Part shown: positions 28,066 through 39,560 of the stretch, one piece after another
Numbering within the stretch: the stretch's first letter is position 1
Layout of the letters: the number at the start of each line of letters is the position of its first letter
From: Curtobacterium sp. ISL-83
GTDB taxonomy: Bacteria; Actinomycetota; Actinomycetes; Actinomycetales; Microbacteriaceae
Assembly: GCF_018613895.1 (NCBI RefSeq)
Contig: NZ_JAGGPH010000009.1
Coordinates: 124,001 to 188,000, forward strand
Direction: 5' to 3'
DNA: 64,000 nucleotides
Notes under the pieces: model-generated
Databases searched by the model: none
The model's input: the letters and a program-made list of their open reading frames with translations, nothing else
Told to the model about the DNA's origin: nothing
Program-made: the position numbers and the translations under genes

Positions 28066-29214
28066 GTGAGTGCCTTCGACTTCGCCGACCAGTTCCGGCG
28101 TGACCCCGACGGTGGGGAGCCGGACCTCATCACGATCGACGGCACCGACCGCTTCATCCTCGACGAGGCACCGCACGTCCACGGCGACGCGCTCCGGCAG
28201 CCCGGTGAGGTCGCCGTCGTCGACGACCGGAACGGCGTCCTGACCCTCGGTGCGCTCACGGTGCACGGTGCCTCTGACGTCCGGGTCGTGCAGGACTCGC
28301 TGGTCGCGGAGCGGGCGCTCGAGGCCAACGCCGGGACCTTCGGACGCCGTGGCTTCCACCACCCCGAGACCTTCGAGCAGGCGTTCCGAGACGTCCGGCT
28401 CGTGCTGCTCCGGCTGTCGAAGTCGAACGACCGGCTCGACGAGGTCGCTCGCGCGGTCGCCCGCTTCGCCGCATCGGACGTCGTGCTGCTCGCCGGCGGG
28501 GTCTCGAAGCACATGAACCTCTCGCAGAACGACGTGCTCCGCCGTTCCTTCGGCGAGGTCACCGCCTCCCGGGGGCGCGGGAAGTCCCGCCTGCTCATCG
28601 CGCAGGACCCGCTCCGGGCCCAGGCCAACCGAGCCGCCGTGACCAATCCCTGGCCGCGATCGGTGCACGTCGACGAACTCGGCATGACGCTGGTCGCCCA
28701 CGGTGGTGTGTTCGCGGGCACCTCGCTGGACATGGGGACCCGCGAGCTCCTCGCAGCCGCGGACGCCGCCGTCCCGGACGCTCGGACCGTCGTCGACATG
28801 GGGAGCGGGAGCGGCGTCATCGCCACCGCGGTCGCGCTGCGGCGCCCCGGCGTGCGCGTGGTGGCGACGGACGTCTCGCAGGTCGCGGTGCTGTCCACGC
28901 GAGCCACGGCCGAGGCGAACGGTGTCGCCGACCGGGTCAGTGTCGTCCGGGCGGACGCCGGGGACGAGCTCGGCTCGAACTCGGCACAGCTCGTGCTCTG
29001 CAACCCGCCGTTCCACGACGACACCACGGTGAGCACGGACGCGGCCGAGGCGATGTTCCGGAACGGGGCCACGATCCTCCAGTCCGGTGGTGAACTGTGG
29101 TGCGTGTGGAACTCGCACCTGCGCTACCGGCCGGTGCTCGAACGCCTGGTCGGGCCCACGCGCCAGATCGCGCGGTCGGCGCGGTTCACCGTGACGGCGT
29201 CGCGGGTGCGCTGA
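28066..29214 (+). CDS. RsmC/RlmG-like RNA methyltransferase
   Basis: Class I SAM-dependent methyltransferase, 382 aa, resembling the two-domain RlmG/RsmC enzymes that make m2G in rRNA. The N-terminal half is a degenerate methyltransferase fold. The C-terminal half has motif I VVDMGSGSGVIATAVAL, the catalytic NPPFHDD motif and the closing WNSHLRYRPVLERLVG typical of these enzymes. GTG start at 28066. It is followed by a hairpin terminator and stands alone, divergent from the GntR regulator. The exact rRNA position is not determinable here. Confidence 0.88.
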   Translation: MSAFDFADQFRRDPDGGEPDLITIDGTDRFILDEAPHVHGDALRQPGEVAVVDDRNGVLTLGALTVHGASDVRVVQDSLVAERALEANAGTFGRRGFHHPETFEQAFRDVRLVLLRLSKSNDRLDEVARAVARFAASDVVLLAGGVSKHMNLSQNDVLRRSFGEVTASRGRGKSRLLIAQDPLRAQANRAAVTNPWPRSVHVDELGMTLVAHGGVFAGTSLDMGTRELLAAADAAVPDARTVVDMGSGSGVIATAVALRRPGVRVVATDVSQVAVLSTRATAEANGVADRVSVVRADAGDELGSNSAQLVLCNPPFHDDTTVSTDAAEAMFRNGATILQSGGELWCVWNSHLRYRPVLERLVGPTRQIARSARFTVTASRVR

Positions 29215-29240
29215 GGACCACCGCGGTCCTGACGTGACGA

Positions 29241-29269
29241 AGGGCGGCCGCGCTGTGCGCGACCGCCCT
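29241..29269. terminator. Bidirectional hairpin between methyltransferase and aldo/keto reductase
   Basis: 13-bp arms (29241-29253 and 29257-29269) starting AGGGCGG and ending CCGCCCT, with one mismatch and a 3-nt loop. It lies between convergent stops at 29214 and 29284. Confidence 0.7.
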
Positions 29270-29283
29270 CCGTCCGTTCCGGA

Positions 29284-30114
29284 TCAGGCCGGGACGTAGT
29301 CGAACGTGTCCGGGTCCGGGCCGGTGCGGTGGCCCTTGTCGAGCGTGGAGATGTCCGTCATGTCCTCGTCGGAGAGCTCGAAGTCGAAGATCGCGAAGTT
29401 CTCCTCGACGCGCGAGCGGGTGACCGACTTCGGGAAGACGATGTCGCCCCGCTGGATGTGCCAGCGGAGGACGACCTGCGCGGGGGTCTTGCCCGTCGTG
29501 CGGGCGATGCGGGTGATGGTCTCGTCGTCGAGCACGAGGCCCTGGGCGATCGGGGACCACGCCTCGGTCGCGATGCCGTGCTCGCGGCCGTACGCGCGGA
29601 GCTCGTCCTGCACGAGGTACGGGTGCACCTCGATCTGGTTCACCGCGGGGGTGATCGTCGTCTCGGCCGCGAGGCGGTTGAGGTGGTGGACCTGGAAGTT
29701 GCTCACGCCGATCGACCGGGCGGTGCCGGCCGCGTAGAGCTCCTCGAGCGCCTTCCACGTCGGGACGAAGTCGCTCACCGTCGGGAGCGGCCAGTGGATG
29801 AGGAACAGGTCCGTGTACCCGCCGAGCAGGTCGGCCGACTTCTTGCCGTTCTCGAGCGCGGCCTCGGGGTCGTGGAACCCGTTGTTGAGCTTCGAGGTGA
29901 CGAAGATCTCCGAGCGGTCGATGCCCGACTCGGCCAGGGCCTCGCCGACCTCTTTCTCATTGCCGTACATCTCGGCGGTGTCGATGTGGCGGTAGCCGAC
30001 CTCGAGCGCGGTCAGCGTCGCTTCCTTCGTGTTCTCCGGCTCGATCTGGAACACCCCGAAGCCGAGCTGGGGGATGGTCTTGCCGTCGTTGAGCGTGATG
30101 TTCGGAACCGTCAT
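29284..30114 (-). CDS. Aldo/keto reductase
   Basis: NADPH-dependent carbonyl reductase of the 2,5-diketo-gluconate reductase-like group, 276 aa. From ATG 30114 the product begins MTVPNITLNDGKTIPQLGFG. The catalytic tetrad is visible: D45 and Y50 (HIDTAEMYGNE), K75 (VTSKLNN) and H107 (IHWPLP). The NADP-binding end has FPKSVTRSRVEENFAIFDFEL. A TTG four codons upstream (30126) is an alternative start; neither has a good ribosome site. Single gene; the physiological substrate is unknown. Confidence 0.93.
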   Translation of the reverse strand: MTVPNITLNDGKTIPQLGFGVFQIEPENTKEATLTALEVGYRHIDTAEMYGNEKEVGEALAESGIDRSEIFVTSKLNNGFHDPEAALENGKKSADLLGGYTDLFLIHWPLPTVSDFVPTWKALEELYAAGTARSIGVSNFQVHHLNRLAAETTITPAVNQIEVHPYLVQDELRAYGREHGIATEAWSPIAQGLVLDDETITRIARTTGKTPAQVVLRWHIQRGDIVFPKSVTRSRVEENFAIFDFELSDEDMTDISTLDKGHRTGPDPDTFDYVPA

Positions 30115-30196
30115 GACGTCATGCAATCAAATCGACCCCGGAAAGCGTCCCGGAGACTCCCAGCCGGCTCTGCGGCACTGCTCGATCTCCGTGCCA

Positions 30197-30616
30197 CTAC
30201 TCCAGCGAGGCGGTGATGTAGGCCACGAGCGCCTCGCCGTACGCGATCGCCGGGTCGTCCGCCGCGAAGGTGCGTTCGGTGCCGGCGATCGTCGCCGTCA
30301 CCGTGAACACGACACGGTCGCGGGCGGCCGTCCGGGTCAGGCCGATGAACGCCGGCCCGAGGAGGTCGCGCAGCTGGTCCTCACGCGGCAACCACAGTGA
30401 CTCCGCCGCGGTCACGGAGTCGAGCGCCCACTCGGTGGTGCCGTTGAAGCCGAGCACGGTGCCGGTCGGGTAGTCGTGCCGTTCGACCGTCATCTCGGAC
30501 ACGGTGTAGACGTCCTCGTCGACCTCGGGCTTGTCGATGACGAACCGGTCACCGGTCTCGGGATGCCAGCGGAGACCGGCGTCGCGCAGGGACCGGGCGA
30601 GGGAGACGGAGATCAT
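30197..30616 (-). CDS. Conserved hypothetical protein, 139 aa
   Basis: A small acidic soluble protein. ATG 30616 gives MISVSLARSLRDAGLRWHPETGDRF, a beginning I recall from a family widespread in Micrococcales and often labelled as pilus-assembly CpaE-like without evidence. No ATPase motif is present, so that label should not be trusted. The longer frame (to 30742) adds 42 residues of poor composition. Function unknown. Confidence 0.72.
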   Translation of the reverse strand: MISVSLARSLRDAGLRWHPETGDRFVIDKPEVDEDVYTVSEMTVERHDYPTGTVLGFNGTTEWALDSVTAAESLWLPREDQLRDLLGPAFIGLTRTAARDRVVFTVTATIAGTERTFAADDPAIAYGEALVAYITASLE

Positions 30617-30925
30617 GCCCCCACAGTGCCACGCGCCGGCGACGAGAGGCCGGTCAGCAGTACCACGCGCCTGCGACGGGAGGCTGGTCACCACCGCCAC
30701 TGTGCGCGGGAACGGCGGTGCCGCATAGGTTGCAGAAAGCATCCCGTACTAGCATCGCCGAGCACCCCACGCGCGCGATCACCTGAAGGTGTCCGCGCGC
30801 GCGACGCGACGACGCCCGGGCACCCGGAGTCCCGCCTCCAGGCCGAAGGACCGGCCACGAGACGGGCCGATGGCCGGCGTCCCGACCGAGGCGGCACCGA
30901 GCCGCCCGCCCAGAGAAGGACCCGC
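30617..30925. other. Divergent intergenic region before the beta-mannosidase
   Basis: 309 bp between divergent genes, no gene seen. It contains an inverted repeat at 30771-30800 (arms GCGCGCGATCACCT and AGGTGTCCGCGCGC, 12 of 14 paired, 2-nt loop), which could be an operator or leader hairpin for the mannosidase. TTGCAG and TACTAG are visible near 30730-30751 but are too close together to be a normal promoter. Confidence 0.5.
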
Positions 30926-33586
30926 ATGACCCTCGAACGCGAGGAACTCCGCGACGGCTGGACCGTGACGATGTCGAGCGACAACGCTCCCGCAGGCGTC
31001 CCGGACGCCGTCGTCGGCCGGTCGATCCCGGCGACGGTCCCCGGGCAGGTGCACACCGACCTCGAGCGGGCGGGACTCCTCGCCGACCCGACGTTCGACC
31101 GCAACGAGGACGCGGGCAAGTGGGTCGGGCGCTCCGACTGGACGTACCGACGGAGCGTCGACGTCGACCCGAAGGGCTTCGAGCGCGTCGACCTCGTGTG
31201 CGACGGACTCGACACGGTGGCCGAGGTCGGCCTTGACGGCGTGGTGATCGGGACGACGCGGAACATGCACCGTCGCTACCGGTTCGACGCGCGTGACCAG
31301 ACGGGCGGCAACGGGCGGGGCACGAAGGACCTGGAGATCCTGTTCGAGTCGCCCTACCGCGAAGCGGGCCGGGTCGCCGCCCGCGCGGGGAGCATGCCCG
31401 GGCCGTACGACGAGCCGTTCCCGTACGTCCGCAAGATGGCCTCGAACTTCGGCTGGGACTGGGGACTCACGGCCGTGACGAGCGGGCCGTGGCGTCCGGT
31501 CGCCATCGAGCGCTGGTCGACCGCGCGACTGCGGGACGTCCGGCCGCTGGTCGACGTGGAGGCGGGGGAGGGCGTGTTGGACGCGCACCTCACCGTCGAA
31601 CGGTCGGGGATGAACGACCTGGACCAGGACGGCGAGGACGACGACCTCGTGCTGGTCGTCACGGTCGCCGGGCAGACGGAGGACGGCACGACGACCCGGC
31701 AGCGGTCGCGCGCACAGCTCACGCCCAAGGACGACGAGACCGTCGTCACGGTCCGCGTCCCGAACGTGCTGCGGTGGTGGCCGCGCGGGTACGGGGCGCA
31801 GCCGCTGTACGACGTCGCGGTCGAACTGCAGACCGTCGACGGCGAGGTCCTCGACCGCACGTCGTTCCGCACCGGGTTCCGCTCGACACGTATCGACACC
31901 GCCGAGGACGAGATCGGTCGCCCGTTCAACGTCCACGTCAACGGGACCCTCGTCGACGTGCGCGGCGTGAACTGGATCCCCGACGACGTGATCGTCTCGC
32001 GCGTCGACCGTGCCCGCTACGAGGACCGCTTGCGCGCCGCCGTCGACCTCGGGGTGAACCTCGTGCGGGTCTGGGGCGGTGGCATCTACGAGTCGAACGA
32101 CTTCTACGAGATCTGCGACGAACTCGGCCTGCTGGTCTGGCAGGACTTCCCCTTCGCGTGCGCCGCCTACCCGGAGATCGAGCCGATCCGCAGCGAGGTC
32201 ATCGCCGAGGCGCGGGACAACGTCGCCCGCCTGTCACGCCACCCGTCGCTCGTCGTCTGGAACGGCAACAACGAGAACATCTGGTTGCACGACGCCGACG
32301 GCTGGGCCGAGGAGCTCGGCGACCGCGGGTGGGGGCTCGACTACTACCTCGACCTGTTGCCGACGATCGTCGACGCGGTCGATCCCTCGCGCTTCTACAC
32401 GGTGGCGTCGCCGTGGTCCGGGTCCGAAGCGCTCTTCGCGAACGACGTCGACCACGAGACCCACCACTCGTGGGACGTCTGGAACCGTCTGCCGGACACC
32501 GCGTACCGCGCGTCCGTGCCACGTTTCGTCTCCGAGTTCGGTTGGCAGGCACCACCGGCGTGGCGCACGCTCCGCGACGCGGTGGCGGACGAGCCGCTGG
32601 CCGTCACGGCGCCGGGCGTCGTCCACCACCAGAAGGCGACGGACGGCATGGCCAAGCTCGACCGAGGGCTCGAGCCCCGGTTCGGCTCCGGTCCGTTCAC
32701 CTTCGACCAGTGGCACTACCTCACGCAGTTGCAGCAGGCTCGCGCGATCTCGACCGGGGTCGAGCACTGGCGGACGCACTGGCCGCGCAACACTGGCGTC
32801 ATCGTGTGGCAGCTGAACGACCTGTGGCCCGTGTCCTCGTGGTCGGCCATCGACTCGGCAGGGCGGCTGAAGCCGCTGGCGCACGAGTTGCGCCGACTGT
32901 ACGACGACGTCCTGCTGGCGATCCGTCCAGTCTCGCGGACGGCCACCACCGGCCGGCCGGGAGGCGCGGATCACCCCGCTCCGTCGGCTCCCGCCGACGA
33001 CGCGGCCGAGTTGGCCGACACCCTGTCACTCGGGGTCTCGCCCGGCGCGTTCGGGTCGTCCCCGATCGAGGTCGTCGTCCGATCGGCACGTGCCGGACAC
33101 GACAGCGTGGTGCGGGTGCGGCGGATCGCCCTGAGCGGCGCGGTCCTCGCGGAGGCGACGCTGCCGGTCCGCCTGTCCGCGGCGGGCGTCGCCGTGGTGG
33201 CACTGCCGGAGTCGGTCGGTGTGGTCGACGACCCGACGAACGAGCTCGTGGTGGCCGACATGGACTGGCGCCGAGCGGTGTGGACGCCGGGCCCCGACGA
33301 GTCGATGCGGTGGGAACCGGCGCGGTACCGCGCGACGTTCACGCCCGCGGCCGAGGGTGGCCTCGACCTGGTCGTCGAGGCGGATTCGCTCGTTCGGGAC
33401 CTCCTGGTGCAGCCGGACCGGGTGGCCGAGGGCGGGACGGTCGATCGCGGGTTCATGACCCTGCTGCCGGGGGAGCGGGTGGCCTTCCGTCTCGGCGGCG
33501 TCACCGTGGACGATGTCGAGCGCCTCAGTGCGGAGCCCGTGCTGTGGACGCTCGATCGGGTCATCGGATCGGTCTCTCGCGGTTGA
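30926..33586 (+). CDS. GH2 beta-mannosidase
   Basis: An 886-aa glycoside hydrolase family 2 enzyme that removes beta-mannose from the non-reducing ends of manno-oligosaccharides. The sugar-binding N-domain has WVGRSDWTYRRSVDVD and the beta-mannosidase phrase FPYVRKMASNFGWDWG. The catalytic barrel has acid/base E450 in WNGNNENIW and nucleophile E537 in VSEFGWQ. Start ATG 30926 follows AGAAGGA by 5 nt; the frame is open upstream but without a better start. No signal peptide, so it acts in the cytoplasm on imported sugars. Monocistronic in appearance. Confidence 0.95.
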   Translation: MTLEREELRDGWTVTMSSDNAPAGVPDAVVGRSIPATVPGQVHTDLERAGLLADPTFDRNEDAGKWVGRSDWTYRRSVDVDPKGFERVDLVCDGLDTVAEVGLDGVVIGTTRNMHRRYRFDARDQTGGNGRGTKDLEILFESPYREAGRVAARAGSMPGPYDEPFPYVRKMASNFGWDWGLTAVTSGPWRPVAIERWSTARLRDVRPLVDVEAGEGVLDAHLTVERSGMNDLDQDGEDDDLVLVVTVAGQTEDGTTTRQRSRAQLTPKDDETVVTVRVPNVLRWWPRGYGAQPLYDVAVELQTVDGEVLDRTSFRTGFRSTRIDTAEDEIGRPFNVHVNGTLVDVRGVNWIPDDVIVSRVDRARYEDRLRAAVDLGVNLVRVWGGGIYESNDFYEICDELGLLVWQDFPFACAAYPEIEPIRSEVIAEARDNVARLSRHPSLVVWNGNNENIWLHDADGWAEELGDRGWGLDYYLDLLPTIVDAVDPSRFYTVASPWSGSEALFANDVDHETHHSWDVWNRLPDTAYRASVPRFVSEFGWQAPPAWRTLRDAVADEPLAVTAPGVVHHQKATDGMAKLDRGLEPRFGSGPFTFDQWHYLTQLQQARAISTGVEHWRTHWPRNTGVIVWQLNDLWPVSSWSAIDSAGRLKPLAHELRRLYDDVLLAIRPVSRTATTGRPGGADHPAPSAPADDAAELADTLSLGVSPGAFGSSPIEVVVRSARAGHDSVVRVRRIALSGAVLAEATLPVRLSAAGVAVVALPESVGVVDDPTNELVVADMDWRRAVWTPGPDESMRWEPARYRATFTPAAEGGLDLVVEADSLVRDLLVQPDRVAEGGTVDRGFMTLLPGERVAFRLGGVTVDDVERLSAEPVLWTLDRVIGSVSRG

Positions 33587-33695
33587 AATACGAAACATCA
33601 CGGTGATACGCTGGCGGTTGCGCTGGTCCTCGTGACCCTCGGGTGACCGGCGCCGACCGGGGGCACCGGTCGACGCTCGACCGGAGGATCACTCG

Positions 33696-35177
33696 ATGGC
33701 ACTCACGCTGCAGCCGAACGCGTCGGTCCGCTCGCCGAGGGTCCGTGATCGGCGTCGCCGGGCACTCCGGATCCGCAGCACGTCCGCGTGGACGATCGCC
33801 CTCGTCGACGTCCTCCTGCTCCTCGTGGCCTTCGCCGTCGCGCACCTCGTGCGCTTCCCGGGTGAGGTGCCGGTCCTCGATGCCCGATCCGGTGGCGTCG
33901 AGTTCGTCGTCGCCCCCGTCATCGTCCTGCTGTGGATGGTCCTGCTCGGGGTGTTCCGCACCCGTGACCCGCGCATCGCCGGCGTCGGCAGCGACGAGTA
34001 CCGGCGCCTGCTGACAGCGAGCCTCATCACCGGCGGACTGGTCGGTGTCGTCGCGTACGCCGCGCAGATCGACCTCGCCCGCGGCTACGTCGCGGTGGCC
34101 TTCCCGCTCGGGATCCTGCTGCTGGCGCTCGGCCGCCAGCGCCTCAGGCGGTCCCTCGCCCGTCGGCGGGCACGCGGCGAGCACCTCCAGGACGTCCTGC
34201 TCGTCGGCGACCTGGACGACGTCGCGTACGTCGGCCGACGCATCACCGCGACGCCGGCCGCCGGGTACCGCGTCCGGGCCGTGGCGTCCGACTGCGCTTC
34301 GGTCGGCGGCGACGTGCGCCTCGGATCGGTGACCGTCCCCGTGCTCGGTGGCGCCGCGGACGTCCTCGACCTCGCGGCGGCCGAAGGGGTCTCCGCCGTG
34401 GTCGTCGCGGGGGCGATCCCCGGTGGGCACGAGCTGCTCCGCCGGCTCGGGTGGCAGCTCGAGGAACGCGGCGTCGAGCTCGTCGTGTCGTCACCGCTCG
34501 CCGACATCGCCACCGGTCGCGTGCACGAGCGGCCCGTGGACGGGTTGCCGCTCATGCACGTCGAGACGCCGGACTACCGTCGTCGCTTCGGCAAGCGCGC
34601 GCTCGACGTCGTCGGCGCCGGACTCGGGTTGGCCGTCCTCGCGCCGCTCCTCGGGGTGATCACGCTCGTCATCCGGCTGGACGACGGCGGCCCGGTCTTG
34701 TTCCGCCAGACACGGGTCGGTCGCGGCGGCGTCGAGTTCTCGATCCTCAAGTTCCGCACGATGAGCGTCGATGCCGAGGCCCGGGTCGCCGCCCTGCTCG
34801 CCGAGAACGAGGGGTCCGGACCGCTCTTCAAGCTGCGGGACGACCCGCGGGTCACTCGCGTCGGCTCGTTCCTCCGTCGGACGTCGCTCGACGAACTCCC
34901 GCAGCTGTGGAACGTGCTGACGGGGTCGATGAGCCTCGTCGGACCGCGACCGGCGCTCCCACGAGAGGTCGCCCTGTACGAGGACTTCGCGGATCGACGT
35001 CTGCTCGTGACGCCGGGGATCACCGGGCTGTGGCAGGTCAGCGGTCGGTCCGACCTGGACTGGGTCGACGGGGTCCGCCTCGACCTGCACTACGTCGAGA
35101 ACTGGTCCTTCCTGCACGACGTCGTCATCCTGGCCCGGACGATCCCGTCCGTGCTGCGCTCCCGGGGTGCGTACTGA
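33696..35177 (+). CDS. Exopolysaccharide polyprenyl sugar-phosphate transferase
   Basis: The initiating enzyme of exopolysaccharide assembly: it moves a sugar-1-phosphate from a UDP-sugar to undecaprenyl phosphate. 493 aa. Four helices and a Rossmann-like CoA-binding-type domain form the N-terminus. The catalytic WbaP/CpsE-type C-domain starts RFGKRALDVVGAGLGLAVLAPLL and contains LFRQTRVGRGGVEFSILKFRTM, DELPQLWNVLTGSMSLVGPRP and LVTPGITGLWQVSGRS. It is 16 kb from the Wzx/Wzy/Wzc genes but is the only initiating transferase in the window, so it probably serves that pathway. Confidence 0.95.
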   Translation: MALTLQPNASVRSPRVRDRRRRALRIRSTSAWTIALVDVLLLLVAFAVAHLVRFPGEVPVLDARSGGVEFVVAPVIVLLWMVLLGVFRTRDPRIAGVGSDEYRRLLTASLITGGLVGVVAYAAQIDLARGYVAVAFPLGILLLALGRQRLRRSLARRRARGEHLQDVLLVGDLDDVAYVGRRITATPAAGYRVRAVASDCASVGGDVRLGSVTVPVLGGAADVLDLAAAEGVSAVVVAGAIPGGHELLRRLGWQLEERGVELVVSSPLADIATGRVHERPVDGLPLMHVETPDYRRRFGKRALDVVGAGLGLAVLAPLLGVITLVIRLDDGGPVLFRQTRVGRGGVEFSILKFRTMSVDAEARVAALLAENEGSGPLFKLRDDPRVTRVGSFLRRTSLDELPQLWNVLTGSMSLVGPRPALPREVALYEDFADRRLLVTPGITGLWQVSGRSDLDWVDGVRLDLHYVENWSFLHDVVILARTIPSVLRSRGAY

Positions 35178-35230
35178 CCGAGAGCACCTCCTGACCCGGG
35201 GGGCCGCGCCTTGACCCGCGGCCTCCCGCG

Positions 35231-35266
35231 GCACCCCCCCCGATCCGCCAGGCGGCTCGGGGGTGC
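35231..35266 (+). terminator. Terminator after the sugar transferase
   Basis: GCACCCCC...CGA (from 35231) pairs with TCGGGGGTGC (35257-35266), with an inner CCGCC/GGCGG pairing; a T-poor tail follows. It separates the transferase gene from tatA. Confidence 0.65.
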
Positions 35267-35407
35267 TTGCTGTGCGAACGGTGTCCGTCCGATACCTCGC
35301 CTGGGTTTCCCGGAGCGACAGCGGTACGATCAAGGGCGACGGACTTCCGCCGCACGAGTCGACGGTGACCCGGAGACGGCGAACAGATCCAGATTCAAGG
35401 AGTCAAC

Positions 35408-35677
35408 ATGTGGCAAGGCCTTGGCGGGATTCACCTGCTGATCATCCTCGGGATCATCATCCTGCTGTTCGGAGCGACCAAGCTGCCGGCCCTCGCCAAG
35501 GGACTCGGCCAGTCGATCAACATCTTCAAGAAGGAGATGGCGACCGACGACAAGGCAGTCAAGCCCGAGCCCGGCGTGCAGACCACCACCGCGTACACCG
35601 CGCCGGTCGAGCCGGCAGCGCAGCCGGTCGTCAACCCCGGTCCGTCGGTGCAGCCGAACACCGACCCGCGCCAGTAG
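35408..35677 (+). CDS. tatA: Sec-independent protein translocase subunit TatA
   Basis: Small membrane protein (89 aa) that forms the pore part of the twin-arginine export system for folded proteins. The N-terminal helix (LLIILGIIILLFG) is followed by the hinge FGATKLPALAKGLGQSINIFKKEM, the TatA/E amphipathic helix with the conserved F-G and LP residues. The acidic, Pro-rich tail is variable as usual. AAGGAG lies about 5 nt upstream. No tatB or tatC in the window. Confidence 0.95.
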   Translation: MWQGLGGIHLLIILGIIILLFGATKLPALAKGLGQSINIFKKEMATDDKAVKPEPGVQTTTAYTAPVEPAAQPVVNPGPSVQPNTDPRQ

Positions 35678-35724
35678 ACCTGACCCGCGCCAGGACCCGG
35701 ACCTCCCAGCCCCGTCCCGTCGGC

Positions 35725-35755
35725 AGCCCCCGCGACCACCTCGGTCGCGGGGGCT
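35725..35755 (+). terminator. Terminator after tatA
   Basis: Perfect 13-bp arms AGCCCCCGCGACC (35725-35737) and GGTCGCGGGGGCT (35743-35755), 5-nt loop, followed by TCG. A strong factor-independent-type hairpin 47 bp beyond the tatA stop. Confidence 0.8.
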
Positions 35756-35826
35756 TCGTCGTGCGGTCGCGGGGTGGCCCTCGGTGGGACTCCCGCGAGC
35801 GCCCCGGTGCGGAGGATGATGAGCCC

Positions 35827-37233
35827 ATGACCACAGCGCACACCACGGCTCCGCTCCGGGACGACCGCCAGATCGTGCTGGTGGTGGCGATCCTGGCGTC
35901 GTTCGTGGTCGGTCTGGACGGGAGCGTCGTCAACGTCGGACTGCCCGCCATCCGCCAGGAACTCGGCGGGGGACTGGTCGTGCAGCAGTGGGTCGTCGAC
36001 GCCTACATGGTGACGCTCGGATCGCTCATCCTCGTCGCCGGATCGCTGTCGGACGTGTTCGGCCGCGTCCGGATCATCACGTGGGGTCTCGTGGTGTTCG
36101 GGCTCGCGTCGATCGCGTGTGCGGTGGCTCCGTCGGGCGCGTTCCTCATCGTGTCCCGCGCGCTGCAGGGGGTCGGCGGTGCCCTCGTGACCCCGAGTTC
36201 CCTCGCGCTCATCGTGGCGGCCTTCCGCGGTGCCGCCCAGGCGAAGGCGATCGGGCGGTGGACGGCCTGGTCGAGCGCGGCGATCATCATCGGTCCGGTC
36301 GTCGGCGGCCTGATCGTGGACGGCATCGGGTGGCGGTGGATCTTCGTGCTGACGGCGGTGCCGATCGCGATCACGATCCCGCTCGTCCTCCGCATCACCG
36401 GGGACGTGCAGCCGTCCGAGCGCCGGCGGGTCGACGTCGTCGGTGCCGTGCTGGCCGTGCTCGGCGTCGGGGGCGTCGTGCTCGGGCTCATCGAGCAGGA
36501 GCGCCTGGGGTGGGGGTCCCCGCTCGTGGTGTCCGCGCTCGTGATCGGTGGGGTGGCCCTGGTGCTGTTCGTGCCGTGGGAGCGTCGGTCGGCTGCTCCG
36601 CTCGTCCCGCTCGGGCTCTTCCGGGCGCGGAACTTCACCGTCGGGAACCTCGCGACCCTGTCGATCTACGGCGCGCTCGGGATGGTCGGGTTCGTGGTGA
36701 CGCTGTTCCTGCAGGAGATCTGGCACCTGCCCGCGTGGTTGGCCGGGCTCGCGACGCTCCCGCCGACGGTGCTGCTCCTGCTGCTCTCGACGACCGTCGG
36801 GTCGTTCGCCGGGCGGTTCGGGCCGCGGTGGTTCATGGCGGCGGGGCCCGCGGTCGCAGCGGTCGGCTCCCTGCTCATGCTGTCGGCGGCCGACGATTCA
36901 CGCGCCTACTGGTGGTCGGTCTTCCCGGGTCTCGTGCTCATCGGTGTCGGGATCGCACTGATGGTGACGCCCCTGACGAGCGCCGTCCTCGGATCCGTCC
37001 CGCAGAGCGAAGCGGGCGTGGGTTCCGCCGTGAACAACGCGATCGCCCGGATCGCGAGCCTGGTGATGGTCGCGCTCGCCGGGGTCGTGCTCGGTGGCGC
37101 GATGAGCACGTCGGGGTTCCACCGCGCGGTGATCGTGATGGCCGTGTTGCTGCTGGCCGGGTCGGTCGTCAGTGCCGTGGGCATCCGGAACGTGACGCGT
37201 GCGGACGACGTCCGCGCTCCCCGCGCGGAATAG
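35827..37233 (+). CDS. MFS drug exporter, DHA2 (EmrB/QacA) family
   Basis: A 468-aa proton-driven multidrug exporter with about 14 hydrophobic helices. Family motifs: [17 protein letters not shown] in helix 1, the [29 protein letters not shown] loop (motif A) and [19 protein letters not shown] (motif C-like). ATG 35827 is the only start that begins just before helix 1. No regulator lies next to it, so its drug or metabolite is unknown. Confidence 0.92.
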   Translation: MTTAHTTAPLRDDRQIVLVVAILASFVVGLDGSVVNVGLPAIRQELGGGLVVQQWVVDAYMVTLGSLILVAGSLSDVFGRVRIITWGLVVFGLASIACAVAPSGAFLIVSRALQGVGGALVTPSSLALIVAAFRGAAQAKAIGRWTAWSSAAIIIGPVVGGLIVDGIGWRWIFVLTAVPIAITIPLVLRITGDVQPSERRRVDVVGAVLAVLGVGGVVLGLIEQERLGWGSPLVVSALVIGGVALVLFVPWERRSAAPLVPLGLFRARNFTVGNLATLSIYGALGMVGFVVTLFLQEIWHLPAWLAGLATLPPTVLLLLLSTTVGSFAGRFGPRWFMAAGPAVAAVGSLLMLSAADDSRAYWWSVFPGLVLIGVGIALMVTPLTSAVLGSVPQSEAGVGSAVNNAIARIASLVMVALAGVVLGGAMSTSGFHRAVIVMAVLLLAGSVVSAVGIRNVTRADDVRAPRAE

Positions 37234-37249
37234 CACCACATGGCGTAAA

Positions 37250-37270
37250 GTTGAGTCAAGTAGGCTCAAC
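37250..37270 (+). promoter_or_regulatory. HspR operator (HAIR) of clpB
   Basis: GTTGAGT (37250-37256), 7-nt spacer, GCTCAAC (37264-37270). Twelve positions agree with the HAIR consensus CTTGAGT-N7-ACTCAAG, and the outer GTTGAG/CTCAAC arms are perfectly symmetric. It places clpB in the same HspR regulon as the dnaK operon 16 kb upstream. Confidence 0.82.
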
Positions 37271-37306
37271 CAGCCACAGGATCTACCGAACGGAAGGACG
37301 GAACGC

Positions 37307-39475
<2,169 letters not shown>

Positions 39476-39499
39476 CCCCGGCGTCACTCGACCGGACGC

Positions 39500-39546
39500 A
39501 CGGGAGGCCCGGTGCCGGTTCCTGGGACCGGCACCGGGCCTCCCGT
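39500..39546. repeat. GGAGGC/GCCTCC palindrome after clpB
   Basis: Perfect 20-bp arms (39500-39519, starting ACGGGAGGCCCGGTGCC; 39527-39546) with the 7-nt loop TCCTGGG. It lies 24 bp after the clpB stop and 14 bp before the next gene. It shares arms and the CCGGT-loop-ACCGG centre with the copy at 45.7 kb. It may double as terminator. Confidence 0.85.
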
Positions 39547-39560
39547 CTACCGTCCAGGGC

